Of a stretch of DNA of 64,000 nucleotides, positions 43,806 to 53,179 are shown one piece after another. The notes below the pieces were generated by a model that was given only the letters and a program-made list of their open reading frames with translations, was not told where the DNA came from and did no database searches. A program made the translations under genes and the position numbers. Origin of the DNA: Pararhodobacter sp. CCB-MM2 (GTDB lineage: Bacteria; Pseudomonadota; Alphaproteobacteria; Rhodobacterales; Rhodobacteraceae); assembly GCF_001691415.1 (NCBI RefSeq), contig NZ_LRRR01000022.1:1-64000 (forward strand), in the 5' to 3' direction. Within the stretch, counting starts at the first letter, position 1, and every line of letters begins with the position of its first letter.

Positions 43806-43809
43806 ATGA
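43675..43809 (+). CDS. Possible 44-aa leader ORF overlapping dctM
   Basis: An ATG preceded by GAAGGG opens a 44-codon frame whose stop overlaps the dctM start as ATGA, the coupling used by real operon genes in this window. The product is basic and histidine-containing, with no recognisable domain. Third-position GC is clearly lower (about 60%) than in neighbouring genes, which argues against long-term coding. It may be a leader peptide or a chance frame. Confidence 0.25.
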   Translation: MQRLVDHISSGIHDPHAARALRALALVYRAVTHCDAPRSKGTVA

Positions 43810-45092
43810 TCTGGCTCGCCCCCCTTGTCGGTGCCTTGCTGCTGGGGTCGGGCCTGGCCATCGCCTATGTCGTCGGTGGGGCCACGGTGCTGGCCTTCTA
43901 CGGCGCGGGGCAGGAACGCTATCTTGCCATTCTGCCGCAACAGATCTTCTCGAAGATCGACGTTTTCGCGCTGATGGCGATGCCGCTCTTCATCCTTGCG
44001 GGTGAGATCATGAACCGGGGCGGCGTGACCCGCGTGCTGATCCGGCTGGCCATGGCCATCGTCGGGCGGCTGCCGGGGGGCTTGGGACATGTGAACGTGC
44101 TGACCTCGGTGTTCTTCGCGGGCATCTCGGGCTCGGCCGTGGCGGATAGTGCCGCGGTGTCGAACACGCTGGTCCCCGCGATGCGCGAGCAGGGCTACAA
44201 ACTGCCCTTCGCGGCGGCGATCACGGCGGCCTCGTCGATCATCGGACCCATCGTGCCGCCGTCGATCGTGATGATCTTCTACGGCGCGCTGATGGGCACC
44301 TCGGTCACCGCGCTGTTCATCGCCGGCATCATCCCCGGCCTGTTGTTGGCCGGCGCGCTGATGGTCGCCAATGCCTTCTACGCGATGCGCGACCACCACC
44401 CCCGCATGACGCGCGAGGAAGTCCCGTCCTTCTTCCCGACGCTGTTCCGCGCGCTTCCGGCCCTGTGCATCCCCTTCATCATCGTCGGTGGCATCGTGCT
44501 GGGCTGGATGACCCCGACCGAAGCGGCCGCCGTCGCCGTCGTCGCCGCTACCTTCGCAGGCATGGCCTATGAACGCATCCAGATCTCGCAATTGATCGAG
44601 GCGCTGAAGCGCACGGCGATGCTGTCGGGCTCGATCTTCATGATCATCGCGGCGGTGTCGGCGCTGGGATACCTCGGCGCGCTGGAGCGCCTGCCCGAGA
44701 TGATCGCCGAGACGGTCACGCAGCTGGGCCTCGGGCCGGTCGAATACATGATCCTGCTCAACGTGATCTTCCTGCTGTCCGGGATGGTGCTGGACACGCC
44801 GGTCGCACTGGCGCTGCTGGTGCCCTTGCTGGCCCCGGTGGCCATCGAGCAGGGCGCCGATCCCATCCACCTTGGCATCGTGCTGTGTTTCAACCTGACG
44901 CTGGGCCTGATCTCGCCACCTCTGGGGGGTGCGCTTCTGGTCGTCAGCACGGTGACCGGCATCAACTATTGGCAGCTGGCGCGCAGCGTCCTGCCCTTCC
45001 TGCTGGTCGAGATCGCGGTCCTCGCGGTGCTCGTCTGGCTTCCCGAAATCACGCTCTGGCTGCCCCGAACCATGGGGTTGATGGGCGAATGA
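43806..45092 (+). CDS. dctM: TRAP transporter large permease, DctM type (system 4)
   Basis: This large permease is 428 aa with about 12 hydrophobic segments. ASSIIGPIVPPSIVMIFYG and LTLGLISPPLGGALLVV are the paired DctM hairpin motifs. The ATG at 43806 has AGGGGACC upstream. It is unusual as the first gene of its operon: the order here is M-P-Q rather than P-Q-M. The receptor gene follows after 59 nt. Confidence 0.93.
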   Translation: MIWLAPLVGALLLGSGLAIAYVVGGATVLAFYGAGQERYLAILPQQIFSKIDVFALMAMPLFILAGEIMNRGGVTRVLIRLAMAIVGRLPGGLGHVNVLTSVFFAGISGSAVADSAAVSNTLVPAMREQGYKLPFAAAITAASSIIGPIVPPSIVMIFYGALMGTSVTALFIAGIIPGLLLAGALMVANAFYAMRDHHPRMTREEVPSFFPTLFRALPALCIPFIIVGGIVLGWMTPTEAAAVAVVAATFAGMAYERIQISQLIEALKRTAMLSGSIFMIIAAVSALGYLGALERLPEMIAETVTQLGLGPVEYMILLNVIFLLSGMVLDTPVALALLVPLLAPVAIEQGADPIHLGIVLCFNLTLGLISPPLGGALLVVSTVTGINYWQLARSVLPFLLVEIAVLAVLVWLPEITLWLPRTMGLMGE

Positions 45093-45151
45093 CCAATAAA
45101 AACAAGACTGACCGACTGACACAAACCAACAGATCCCACGGAGGTACGACC

Positions 45152-46114
45152 ATGACGAAAACCCTTCTGACCGCCAGCATCCTTGCCCTTTGCGCCGGCA
45201 CCGCCGGAGCGCAGGTGAAAATCGCCCTCGACAGCCCCGCCGATCTGGAAGGCTCGGGCAGCTATGTCTGGGCCAACGCCTTCTCGACCTATCTGAACGA
45301 GCACGGCATGGAGGCCGAGGAATACCAGCGCGGCGCGCTGGGGGGCGATGACGAGGTCTTCGACCAAGTGAGCCAAGGGCTGCTGGAAGTCGGCATGGCG
45401 CCCTTGGCGATCACCGCCTCGATCGACACGCTGATCTTCGGCCTGCGCCTGCCGTATTTCTTCTCGGGCATGGAAGAGATTGATCAGGCGCTCTACGACG
45501 GCGGCATGCTGGCCGCGATCAACGAGGGTCTCGACGGCTCGGGCGTGCAGGTTCTGGGCGTCGACACCGTGGGTGCGGCTTCGGGCATCTTCAACACCCG
45601 CCACGCCATCACCTCGATGGAGGACATGGCCGACCTGCGCATGCGCGCGCTCGATGAAAGCCAGATCGCTCTGTTCGAGGCCTGGGGCTCGAACGGCACC
45701 ATCGTCAGCTGGGCCGAGGTGCCGAACGCGCTGCAGACGGGCGTCGCCGATGGCTACCTGAACCCGGCCTTCGTGCCGCTGCTCTTCGGCCACACCGACT
45801 TCATCACCCATTTCACCCCGGCCGAGATCTCGCCCTCGCTGCGCATCGCCATCGTGTCCGAGGATTGGTACGAAGGCCTGTCCGAGGAAGACCGCGCCAC
45901 GGTCGACGCCGCTGTCGATGCCGCCAACGCGGCGAACCGCGCGTGGCTGGGCAGCCAGACCGGCGTCTACGAGCAGCTGGAAGAAGCCGGCGTGACCATC
46001 ACCGAAATGTCGCCCGAAGCTCGCGCCGCCTTCCAGGAGGCTTCGGCTGCGACCTACGACGACATCGTGACCGCCGATCAGCTTGCCCAATGGCAAGCCG
46101 CCCTCGGTCGCTGA
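45152..46114 (+). CDS. dctP: TRAP transporter solute-binding protein, DctP type (system 4)
   Basis: This periplasmic receptor is 320 aa. The signal peptide is MTKTLLTASILALCAGTAGA, then QVKIALDSP. DLRMRALDESQ and the ALQTGVADGYLNP hinge are TRAP receptor motifs. GGAGG precedes the ATG at 45152. The much longer frame upstream runs through dctM and was rejected. It lies between the large and small permease genes. Confidence 0.9.
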   Translation: MTKTLLTASILALCAGTAGAQVKIALDSPADLEGSGSYVWANAFSTYLNEHGMEAEEYQRGALGGDDEVFDQVSQGLLEVGMAPLAITASIDTLIFGLRLPYFFSGMEEIDQALYDGGMLAAINEGLDGSGVQVLGVDTVGAASGIFNTRHAITSMEDMADLRMRALDESQIALFEAWGSNGTIVSWAEVPNALQTGVADGYLNPAFVPLLFGHTDFITHFTPAEISPSLRIAIVSEDWYEGLSEEDRATVDAAVDAANAANRAWLGSQTGVYEQLEEAGVTITEMSPEARAAFQEASAATYDDIVTADQLAQWQAALGR

Positions 46115-46142
46115 CGGTTCCGTTGGGGAAGGACTGCGCGCG

Positions 46143-46691
46143 ATGATCCACTCGCTTGCCCGGGGTCTGGACCGGCTGTCGTCATGGCTCAATGCCGTGG
46201 CGGTGGCCGGGGCGATCCTCGCCGTTCTGGTGATGGTCTATGCCGCCGGCTGGCAGGTCATCGCGCGTTACCTCCTGTCCCAACCGCCGATCTGGACCGA
46301 GGAACTGGCCCGCCGCGCCATGGTCTGGGCGGGCATGCTGGGCGCCTCGGCCTCGTTCAAGGCGATGGCCGATCCCGTCCTTTTCCCCGGCGCCTTGGCA
46401 CTGCGGGGCAGGTTGGGCGGGGCACTTGCCCTGATCCGCGCCGCGGGGGTCGTCCTGTTTCTGGGGCCGGTGCTGTGGTTCTGCCTCTTTGGCCCCAACA
46501 TGAACATGGCGCGGGGCTTTCTGGGCCGCAGCCTCTCGCGCACGGCCGAGATGATGGATGTGTCGATGATCTGGTTCACCGCCTCCATCCCGATCGCGCT
46601 GGCGCTGATCCTGCTGCACCTCCTCGCGCAGACGGCGATGCAATTGACCGGGCAGGCCGCGACACCGGCGTCAACGGCCGAGCAAGCCTGA
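46143..46691 (+). CDS. dctQ: TRAP transporter small permease, DctQ type (system 4)
   Basis: This small permease is 182 aa with four helices. The QPPIWTEELARRAMVWAGML segment is the DctQ hallmark. The ATG at 46143 is preceded by GGGGAAGG. The usual hydrophilic loop RVD motif is replaced by a less conserved segment. It ends the operon 28 nt after the receptor gene. Confidence 0.87.
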   Translation: MIHSLARGLDRLSSWLNAVAVAGAILAVLVMVYAAGWQVIARYLLSQPPIWTEELARRAMVWAGMLGASASFKAMADPVLFPGALALRGRLGGALALIRAAGVVLFLGPVLWFCLFGPNMNMARGFLGRSLSRTAEMMDVSMIWFTASIPIALALILLHLLAQTAMQLTGQAATPASTAEQA

Positions 46692-46762
46692 CGTTCAACG
46701 ACTGAGCCTGCCGCGGTTCTTATCCGCTATCCGCATCTGAACATCGCCCCGGTAATCGACCT

Positions 46763-46779
46763 GCGTCAGGGGCTGACGC
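46763..46779. terminator. Short hairpin between TRAP system 4 and the EamA gene
   Basis: GCGTCAG-GGG-CTGACGC is a perfect 7-bp stem with a 3-nt loop, between convergent genes. It may serve as a bidirectional terminator, but it lacks a T-run. Confidence 0.4.
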
Positions 46780-46804
46780 GCTCAGCGGCGCGCCACCCTG
46801 GGGG

Positions 46805-47719
46805 TCAGACCATGGGCTCTTGGCCCGTGCGCTGCCGGCGGGCGAAACGCAGGGTCCGGCGCAGGGTTTCCGGCGTAAGATCGATCACCGCCATGGCGAT
46901 CAGGATGAAACCCGCACCGAGCGCGGTTCTGATCGTCAGCGCCTCGCCCAGCAGGACCATCCCGGCCAAGGTGGCGAAGAGCGGTTCGCAAAGATAGGTG
47001 AGGCCGATCTTCTCTTCGGGTATGTAACGCTGCGCCACGTTCTGCACGGCATACATATAGGCCGTCGCGAAGATCGCCGCGAAAAGGATGCCGCGCCAGA
47101 ACGCGGGCTCGGGCGTGAACCAGATCGCCCGGTCGTCGAACCCCGCCGCGACCGCGCAGCCCGCGGCGCAGAAGCCCAAGGCGACGATCACCGTCTGGAT
47201 CGGGTCGTGCAGCGGGGCAAAGCGGCCCGCGCCGACGACGTAGGAGGCAAAGAACACCGCGCAGGCGACCGTCCAGAGGTCACCCTGGTTCAGCGACAGG
47301 CCGTCCTTCGCAACGATGAGGTAGAGCCCCGTCAAGGCCAATCCGCAGGCGATCCAGACCCGGCGGTGGACAGACTGGCGAAACAGGCTCCATTTCAGCA
47401 CCGGGATCAGCAGGACATCGAGGCCGGTGATGAAGGCGGTGTTGGTGACGCTGGTGTGTTGCAGGGCAATGGTCTGGAAGACATTCCCCAACAGCAACGG
47501 CACGCCGATCAGCAGCCCGGCGATGAGGGCGCTGCGGTCCATGCGGCGAAGGCGTCGGTGGAAGAGGAAGGCCAGCACCAGCGTCGCCAGCGCGAATTTA
47601 TAGGCGAGGAACACGAAGGGCGATCCGTCCTCCACGCCGATCTTGACGAAGGAGAACGAGACGCCCCAGAACGCCGTCCCGAGGATCAACAGAAGAAGAT
47701 AGAGGCGCGTTTTCGGCAT
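46805..47719 (-). CDS. EamA/DMT-family permease
   Basis: This drug/metabolite-transporter superfamily protein is 304 aa with about ten hydrophobic helices in two EamA repeats. The first begins MPKTRLYLLLLILGTAFWGV, and the second ends near LGAGFILIAMAVI. FSFVKIGVEDGSPF and LCEPLFATLAGMVLLGE are typical repeat motifs. The start at 47719 is preferred; the upstream extension is hydrophilic. The direction and substrate of transport are unknown. It is probably a single-gene unit with its promoter in the upstream AT-rich stretch. Confidence 0.87.
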   Translation of the reverse strand: MPKTRLYLLLLILGTAFWGVSFSFVKIGVEDGSPFVFLAYKFALATLVLAFLFHRRLRRMDRSALIAGLLIGVPLLLGNVFQTIALQHTSVTNTAFITGLDVLLIPVLKWSLFRQSVHRRVWIACGLALTGLYLIVAKDGLSLNQGDLWTVACAVFFASYVVGAGRFAPLHDPIQTVIVALGFCAAGCAVAAGFDDRAIWFTPEPAFWRGILFAAIFATAYMYAVQNVAQRYIPEEKIGLTYLCEPLFATLAGMVLLGEALTIRTALGAGFILIAMAVIDLTPETLRRTLRFARRQRTGQEPMV

Positions 47720-47920
47720 TGGTGACCACCATGACGTTCGTGATGGCCAGAGTATGCGAACCGCAAGAGGACCAGCCGCGCTCCCAATGTCTTCTCTGGC
47801 GATGGAGCGAAGCCGACGGATGTCCTCCGTTGCCGCCCAGTAGCCAAGCGATATGGGCCGTGTCAAGCCGGGGTGCAGACCGGCTTTACGCGCGATGCTG
47901 GCAATACATCACTAAATTAC

Positions 47921-47934
47921 ATAACACGGGTTAT
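47921..47934. promoter_or_regulatory. Inverted repeat upstream of the EamA gene
   Basis: ATAAC-ACGG-GTTAT is a perfect 5-bp inverted repeat in an AT-rich segment about 200 nt upstream of the EamA start and 48 nt past the end of the ligase-hydratase gene. A regulatory role is speculative. The rest of the 262-bp gap shows no gene. Confidence 0.25.
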
Positions 47935-47981
47935 CGGTATTTCGGCTGCGAGGCGGAAGGCCAACCCCGCAGCCTTCGTCG

Positions 47982-50660
47982 TCATGAGGATTCTGCGTCC
48001 GAACGGGCGTGCGCCTGGGCATAGGCTGGTCGGCGCTTTTCCCGGAACGCAGCCAGCCCCTCGGCCAGATCATCCCCCTTCAGATGCGCGCGGAAGGCTG
48101 TGATCTCGGCATCCAGCAGTGCCTGTCTGTCCGGGCTGCGACCCGCCGTCGCCAGCGCCTTCATCTGTCGGAGCACCTCAGGGCTGTTGCGGGTCATCTC
48201 GGCGGCCAGCGCGACGGCACGGTCCAGAAGCGTCTCGGCCGGGACGGTTTCGGTGACCAGCCCCCAACGCTCGGCAATCGGGGCGTCGATCATCCCGGCG
48301 GTGTAGAACAGTTGCGCCGCGCGCGTGGGACCGACCCGCTCCGCCAACCGGACCGAGGCCCCGCCGGCCGGAACGATGGCGAACTGCGCATGGCCATCGG
48401 CGAAGCGTGCGGTCTGGGACGCGATCACCACGTCGCAGCACAAAAGCAGTTCCAACCCGCCTGCGACGGCCACGCCATTCGCGGCGCCGATCACCGGGAC
48501 CGGCAGATCCTCGACCATCGAGATGACGCGTTGGTTGTAGGCCAGAGTCTCGATCAGCGCCTCGGGGCTGTGGCGCAGGGTGTCTTCGAATTCGCGCAGA
48601 TCGCCGCCGGCGCAGAAGGCCCGCCCTGCCCCGGTCAGGATCACCGCGCGCAGATCAGGCATCGCCGCCAATTGCCGCAGCCGGGCGTCCAGCGCGTGCA
48701 TCAGGCTGCGCGATGCGGCGTTCAGGCTGCCCGGACGGTTCAGCGTCAACGTTGCCACCGGGCCGTCGAAGGTCAGCATCACGGCCTCCTCGCCTGCCGT
48801 CAGGCTGTAGCGTTGCGGCAAGGGTGCCAGCGCCTCGGTCAGTCCGGCGATCTGGGCGGGGTCGGCGCCGTAGACGGTGGCCTGCACCTCCACCCGGCCC
48901 TGCACATCGGTGCCGATCCTTGCGTCGGCGACGGCATGGGGGCCGCAATGCATTGCCACCTCCTGCCGCAGCTTCTCGCGGATCGCGAGGTCGCGCAGCG
49001 CCGGTTTGAAGATCTTGCCGACCGCCGTCACCGGCAGCGTGTCGATCACCAGCACCGCACGGGGCCGCGCCGGGGGTTCGTGCAGCCCGGCCTTCACGAA
49101 GGCCTCCAACGCGGGCAGGTCGATGACCTTGCCCGGCGCGGGCACGACGAAGAGCGCAGGCACCTCGCCCGCATATTGGTCGGGCATGCCGACAGCGGCG
49201 GAGATCTGCACATCGGGGTGCTGGTTCGCCACATCCTCGATGGCAGCGGGGTCGATATTGTGGCCTGAGCGGACGATCAGGTCCTTCTCGCGCCCGGTCA
49301 GGATCAGCCGTTCCTCAGGATCGAGGTAGCCCACATCGCCCGTGGTCAGCCAGCCGTCCTTGTCCATGACGCCCTTGTTATGCGCCGCCTCGATATAGCC
49401 GCGAAAGACCTGAGGGCCGCGCACTTGCACCAGCCCGGCCTCGCCCGGCGCGCAGGGCGCGTGGTCCGAGAGCCGCAGAATCCGCGTCTCGGAATAGGGC
49501 GCGCGGAAGCCGACCGCGCCGGCGAGGGGATCACCGCGACCGGGGTTGAAGGCGATGGCGGCCGAGGTCTCGGTCATGCCGTAGGTCTCGAAAAGGCGGA
49601 TGCCGGTCACCTCGGTGAAGCGCGCATTGACTGTTGCCGGGCAGACTGCGCCGCCGGTGCCGGCCATGCGTACCGTGGAGACGTCGATCTCGGGGCGGTA
49701 TTGCGCGGTTAGCGCGGCGATGGAGGTCGGCACGCCGCCGATCACCGTCGCGCGGAAATGCTCGACCAGCCGCCAGTAGTTGCGCACCACTTCGGGCGGA
49801 CGCAGGGCATAGGGCGAGGGCACGATCATATGCCCGCCCGCCGCCAGCACCGAAAGGCCCACGGTCATCGTCCCGCCGACATGGAAGAAGGGGAAGCCGT
49901 TGATCACCGTGTCGGTCGCGTCATAGCCGAAGACCTGCCCGAAGCCGAACGCCGCGTGTATCTGGTTGCCATGCGAGAGCGGCACCAGCTTGGGCCGCCC
50001 GGTGGTGCCGCCGGTGTGGAACAGCGCACAGACGGCGTCGCGGTCCTGCGTCGGCTCGAAGGTGAGTGCGTTGCCGTCCTGCGCGGCAAGGAGCGGCGCG
50101 AGGGCGGTGAAGCCTTCGGGCAGCGGGCCCTCCGCCCCGATCACCAAGATGCGGGTCAGCGAGGGGACGGCCTGCAGGATGCCCTGCGCCTTGTCCCAGC
50201 AGGTCTGGTCCAGAGGGGCGGCGGGGATCACCAGCAGCGTCGCGCCCTCGGCGTTCAGCAGGTCCATGATGGCCTCGGCGCTGAGCAGGTAGTTGAGCGT
50301 GCTCGCCACGCCCGCCACCTGTGCGCCCAGATGCAGGACGGGAAACTCGGGCAGCGTCGGCGCAAGGAAAGCGGCGACACCCTTGCCGGGCTTCAGCCCC
50401 AAGGCGCGGAACAGATTGGCGGCGCGGGTGACCTCGGTCAGCAGCTCGGTATGGGTCAGCGAGACGCCCACATCGGCGGGATCGGTCGAGCGCAGGACGG
50501 TCAGCGCCTTCTGCTCGCCGTGATGCTGCGCGGTGGCGCGGAAAAGGTCGTAGAGATTGCGCGCGGTGACCTGCTGGTCATAGGGCGCGGCCTCGATGGC
50601 GCGGATGTCCTCGATGCTGCGCACGAGGCGCACGGGGGCGGTGGTCTTCAGGTCGGTCAT
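47982..50660 (-). CDS. Fused acyl-CoA ligase / enoyl-CoA hydratase-like bifunctional protein
   Basis: This 892-aa two-domain protein carries an AMP-forming ligase at residues 1 to about 600, with the loop HTGGTTGRPK in place of the usual YTSGTTG. GMTETSA, LTTGDVG and the terminal VGKIFK lysine are intact. A crotonase domain follows from about 635 to 892. The first crotonase glutamate is present (AGGLELLLCCD), but the segment that normally carries the second (PE) reads GHAQFAIVP, so that glutamate is replaced by histidine. It starts 1 nt after the ABC ATPase stop, making it the last gene of the importer operon. Confidence 0.88.
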   Translation of the reverse strand: MTDLKTTAPVRLVRSIEDIRAIEAAPYDQQVTARNLYDLFRATAQHHGEQKALTVLRSTDPADVGVSLTHTELLTEVTRAANLFRALGLKPGKGVAAFLAPTLPEFPVLHLGAQVAGVASTLNYLLSAEAIMDLLNAEGATLLVIPAAPLDQTCWDKAQGILQAVPSLTRILVIGAEGPLPEGFTALAPLLAAQDGNALTFEPTQDRDAVCALFHTGGTTGRPKLVPLSHGNQIHAAFGFGQVFGYDATDTVINGFPFFHVGGTMTVGLSVLAAGGHMIVPSPYALRPPEVVRNYWRLVEHFRATVIGGVPTSIAALTAQYRPEIDVSTVRMAGTGGAVCPATVNARFTEVTGIRLFETYGMTETSAAIAFNPGRGDPLAGAVGFRAPYSETRILRLSDHAPCAPGEAGLVQVRGPQVFRGYIEAAHNKGVMDKDGWLTTGDVGYLDPEERLILTGREKDLIVRSGHNIDPAAIEDVANQHPDVQISAAVGMPDQYAGEVPALFVVPAPGKVIDLPALEAFVKAGLHEPPARPRAVLVIDTLPVTAVGKIFKPALRDLAIREKLRQEVAMHCGPHAVADARIGTDVQGRVEVQATVYGADPAQIAGLTEALAPLPQRYSLTAGEEAVMLTFDGPVATLTLNRPGSLNAASRSLMHALDARLRQLAAMPDLRAVILTGAGRAFCAGGDLREFEDTLRHSPEALIETLAYNQRVISMVEDLPVPVIGAANGVAVAGGLELLLCCDVVIASQTARFADGHAQFAIVPAGGASVRLAERVGPTRAAQLFYTAGMIDAPIAERWGLVTETVPAETLLDRAVALAAEMTRNSPEVLRQMKALATAGRSPDRQALLDAEITAFRAHLKGDDLAEGLAAFREKRRPAYAQAHARSDAESS

Positions 50661-52157
50661 TCAGTGAACTGCCGCGTACATGATGGTTTCCTCGTCGGCG
50701 CGATGGCCCTCGAATTCCTCGACGATGCGGCCCTGCCGACAGACGAGGATGCGGTCCGAGAGATGCAGGATCTCGGGCAGATAGGATGAGATCACCATGA
50801 CCGCGATGCCCTGATCGGCCAAGGAATTGATGATCTGGTGGATCTCGGCGATGGCGCCGACATCGACGCCGCGGGTGGGTTCGTCGAAGATCACGAGCTT
50901 CGGTTTCTGCACCAGCGATTTGGCGATGACGACCTTCTGCTGGTTCCCGCCCGACAGCTCGATCACCCGCGCATCGGCGTTGATGGCGCGCACGTTCAGC
51001 GCCTTGACCCAATGCTCGGCCAGGTTGCGCATCTCGGCCATGCTGACGGAACTGCCTTTGGTCTGGCCACCCGCCAAGGCACCCAGATGGATGTTCTCGG
51101 CAATCGACATGGTTTCGAAGAAACCCTCGGCCTTGCGGTCCTCGGTGACGTAAAGGATCCCGTCGCGCACGGCGGGGCGCGGCACGCGGTAGCGCACGGG
51201 CGCGCCGTCCAGCATCACCTGCCCGCCATGGAACAGGTCGCGCTTCATCACGCCCGAGACGACCTTTGCGGCCTCGGTCCGGCCCGAGCCAATCAGTCCG
51301 AAGACGCCGGTGATCTGCCCCGCGAAGACCGAAAACGAGGTGTTGCGGACCATGTTGCCCATCGACAGGTTCTGCACGCTCAGGACCTTGCGCCCCGCCG
51401 GGCGGGTCTGCCGGTCGCGATGCGCGCCGTAAAGCTCGTCGGTCAGGGTGCGGCCGACCATCGCGCGGACAATGCTCTCGCGGTCGAAATTCGCGGTGGC
51501 GTCGGTGATCACATGCTCGCCGTCCCGCAGCACCGTGATCCGGTCCGAGATCGCGAGGGCCTCTTCCAGCGCGTGGGAGATGAAGATGATCGACACGCCG
51601 CGCGCCTTCAGCCGTTCGACGAGGGCGAAGAACTGGTGCTTCTCCTCGGGCGTCAGGGTGGCGGTGGGTTCGTCGAAGATGATGACCTTGGCGTCGTGAT
51701 GGACCGCGCGGGCGATCTCGACCATCTGCTTCTGCCCCGCGCCGAGGGCCGAGACCATGGCGGTCGGATCGACGGGGAAGTTGAGCGACTGCAGGAACTG
51801 TTGCCCGGCGATGTAGATCCCGCGCAATCGGTGGAAGCGGCGGTTGTCGGACAGGTAGATATTCTGCGCGACGGTCAGCGAGGGGACGAGGCTCGTTTCC
51901 TGATAGACCATCGCGATGCCGCGTTTCAGTGCCTCGGCGGGGGTGGTCAGGACGGCGGGCTCGCCATCGATGAAAAGCTCGCCGGCGGTCGGATCGACCA
52001 CGCCCGAGATCATCTTGGTCAGCGTCGATTTGCCCGCGCCATTCTCGCCCAGAAGCGCATGGACCTCGCCCTTTTCCAGCGTGAAGGTGACGTTCTTCAC
52101 CGCGGGCACGCCGCGATATTCCTTGGTGGCGTTGCGAAGCTCGATGAGGCTGGTCAT
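50661..52157 (-). CDS. ABC transporter ATP-binding protein with two NBDs (RbsA/MglA type)
   Basis: This 498-aa ATPase has two fused nucleotide-binding domains, as in ribose/xylose-type importers. NBD1 has GENGAGKST (37-45), LGAGQKQMVEIARA and FDEPTATL. NBD2 has the degenerate P-loop GLIGSGRTEAAK, a good LSGGNQQKVVIAKSL signature and FDEPTRGVDVGA. This asymmetry is normal for the family. It overlaps the propeller gene by 4 nt and abuts the fused ligase gene. Confidence 0.93.
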   Translation of the reverse strand: MTSLIELRNATKEYRGVPAVKNVTFTLEKGEVHALLGENGAGKSTLTKMISGVVDPTAGELFIDGEPAVLTTPAEALKRGIAMVYQETSLVPSLTVAQNIYLSDNRRFHRLRGIYIAGQQFLQSLNFPVDPTAMVSALGAGQKQMVEIARAVHHDAKVIIFDEPTATLTPEEKHQFFALVERLKARGVSIIFISHALEEALAISDRITVLRDGEHVITDATANFDRESIVRAMVGRTLTDELYGAHRDRQTRPAGRKVLSVQNLSMGNMVRNTSFSVFAGQITGVFGLIGSGRTEAAKVVSGVMKRDLFHGGQVMLDGAPVRYRVPRPAVRDGILYVTEDRKAEGFFETMSIAENIHLGALAGGQTKGSSVSMAEMRNLAEHWVKALNVRAINADARVIELSGGNQQKVVIAKSLVQKPKLVIFDEPTRGVDVGAIAEIHQIINSLADQGIAVMVISSYLPEILHLSDRILVCRQGRIVEEFEGHRADEETIMYAAVH

Positions 52158-53179
52158 GCGCCCTCTCCCTGCGGCAACACGGCGACGAGGCCGTCGCCTT
52201 TGGCCGCGACATGCAGGCGGCCCTGCGTTTCCAGCGCGTCGGTGACGCCATGGGTCTGCCCATCGGCGCGGCTTTGCAGGCTGCCGGTCGGCTGGAACTG
52301 CTCGTCGAGCCGGATGCAGAACCCGGCGCTCATCGTCGGGGCCCAGGGCTTCAGCTTGCCCAGCTGCTTCACCCCGCCGCCCTGCAGCGATTCATAGAAG
52401 CTGTGGCCTGAGCGGAGCTTCGGCGCGACCCAGTACTCCATCGGCACTTCGGCCATCATGCGCTGGCGGTAACCCGGCTCGCGCAGGACGAACTCGACCA
52501 GCTGACTGCGCGGCGCGAAGGCCGAGAGCCACCAGCCGCCGGGCGCCTTCGACAGCCGGCCCGGATAGGCGGGCAGGTCCGACAGCAGGACCTGCCCGCC
52601 CGCCAGCCGGACCAGTCGGTGGCGCCAGCCCTCGGCCACGACGATGCCCCCCGCATCGACGGCCAGACCCGAGGGCCAGGCGAGACCCGCAGCGATCCGC
52701 GTCATCCCGCCGTCGCAGCGCCAGACCGAGCCCGTCGCGCCGCGTTGCAAGAGATCGCGCTGCCAATCGGTGTTGTGCTCGGAGCCATTGGCGAGGATCA
52801 GCGTCTCGCCCTCGACGGCCATGGCGGTGATCGCATGGAGCCCGGTTTCCAGCCGCGAGCCGTCCGGCAGGTGGATGCTGCCGTCGTTCAAGGCCACGGC
52901 CAGCCCGTCGCGATAGGCGCTGAGCGCGGCGATGGGGGCGTCGAAGCGTTGACGCTCGGCCCAGACGTCGCCCTCCAGCGCGTAGAGCACCGATCCGGCG
53001 GAGGCATGGACCACTCCCGCCACCTCGGCCAGCGCGTCCACGCCCTCCAGGGGCAGGCGCAGGGGCGCCTCGTCCAGCGCGGAATTCGCCCGCAAGGCGC
53101 CGTCCAAGGGCGGCACGGTCACCGCCGCCTCGCCGCGTCCGAAGAAGGTGTCGACCCGGCGTTTCAATCCCGAAATCAT
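52154..53179 (-). CDS. Strictosidine-synthase/SMP-30-like beta-propeller protein
   Basis: This 341-aa six-bladed propeller candidate has no signal peptide, so it is cytoplasmic. LAWPSGLAVDAGGIVVAEG and LPAYPGRLSKAPGGWWLSAF are strictosidine-synthase-like blocks. The C-terminal third (YRQRMMAEV, then SAGFCIRLDEQ and HVAAKGDGLVAVL) is clearly paralogous to the propeller domain fused to the permease encoded just upstream. Relatives are lactonases or arylesterases. The ATG at 53179 overlaps the permease-propeller stop (ATGA). It may be a catalytic partner or regulatory subunit of that fusion. Confidence 0.8.
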   Translation of the reverse strand: MISGLKRRVDTFFGRGEAAVTVPPLDGALRANSALDEAPLRLPLEGVDALAEVAGVVHASAGSVLYALEGDVWAERQRFDAPIAALSAYRDGLAVALNDGSIHLPDGSRLETGLHAITAMAVEGETLILANGSEHNTDWQRDLLQRGATGSVWRCDGGMTRIAAGLAWPSGLAVDAGGIVVAEGWRHRLVRLAGGQVLLSDLPAYPGRLSKAPGGWWLSAFAPRSQLVEFVLREPGYRQRMMAEVPMEYWVAPKLRSGHSFYESLQGGGVKQLGKLKPWAPTMSAGFCIRLDEQFQPTGSLQSRADGQTHGVTDALETQGRLHVAAKGDGLVAVLPQGEGA

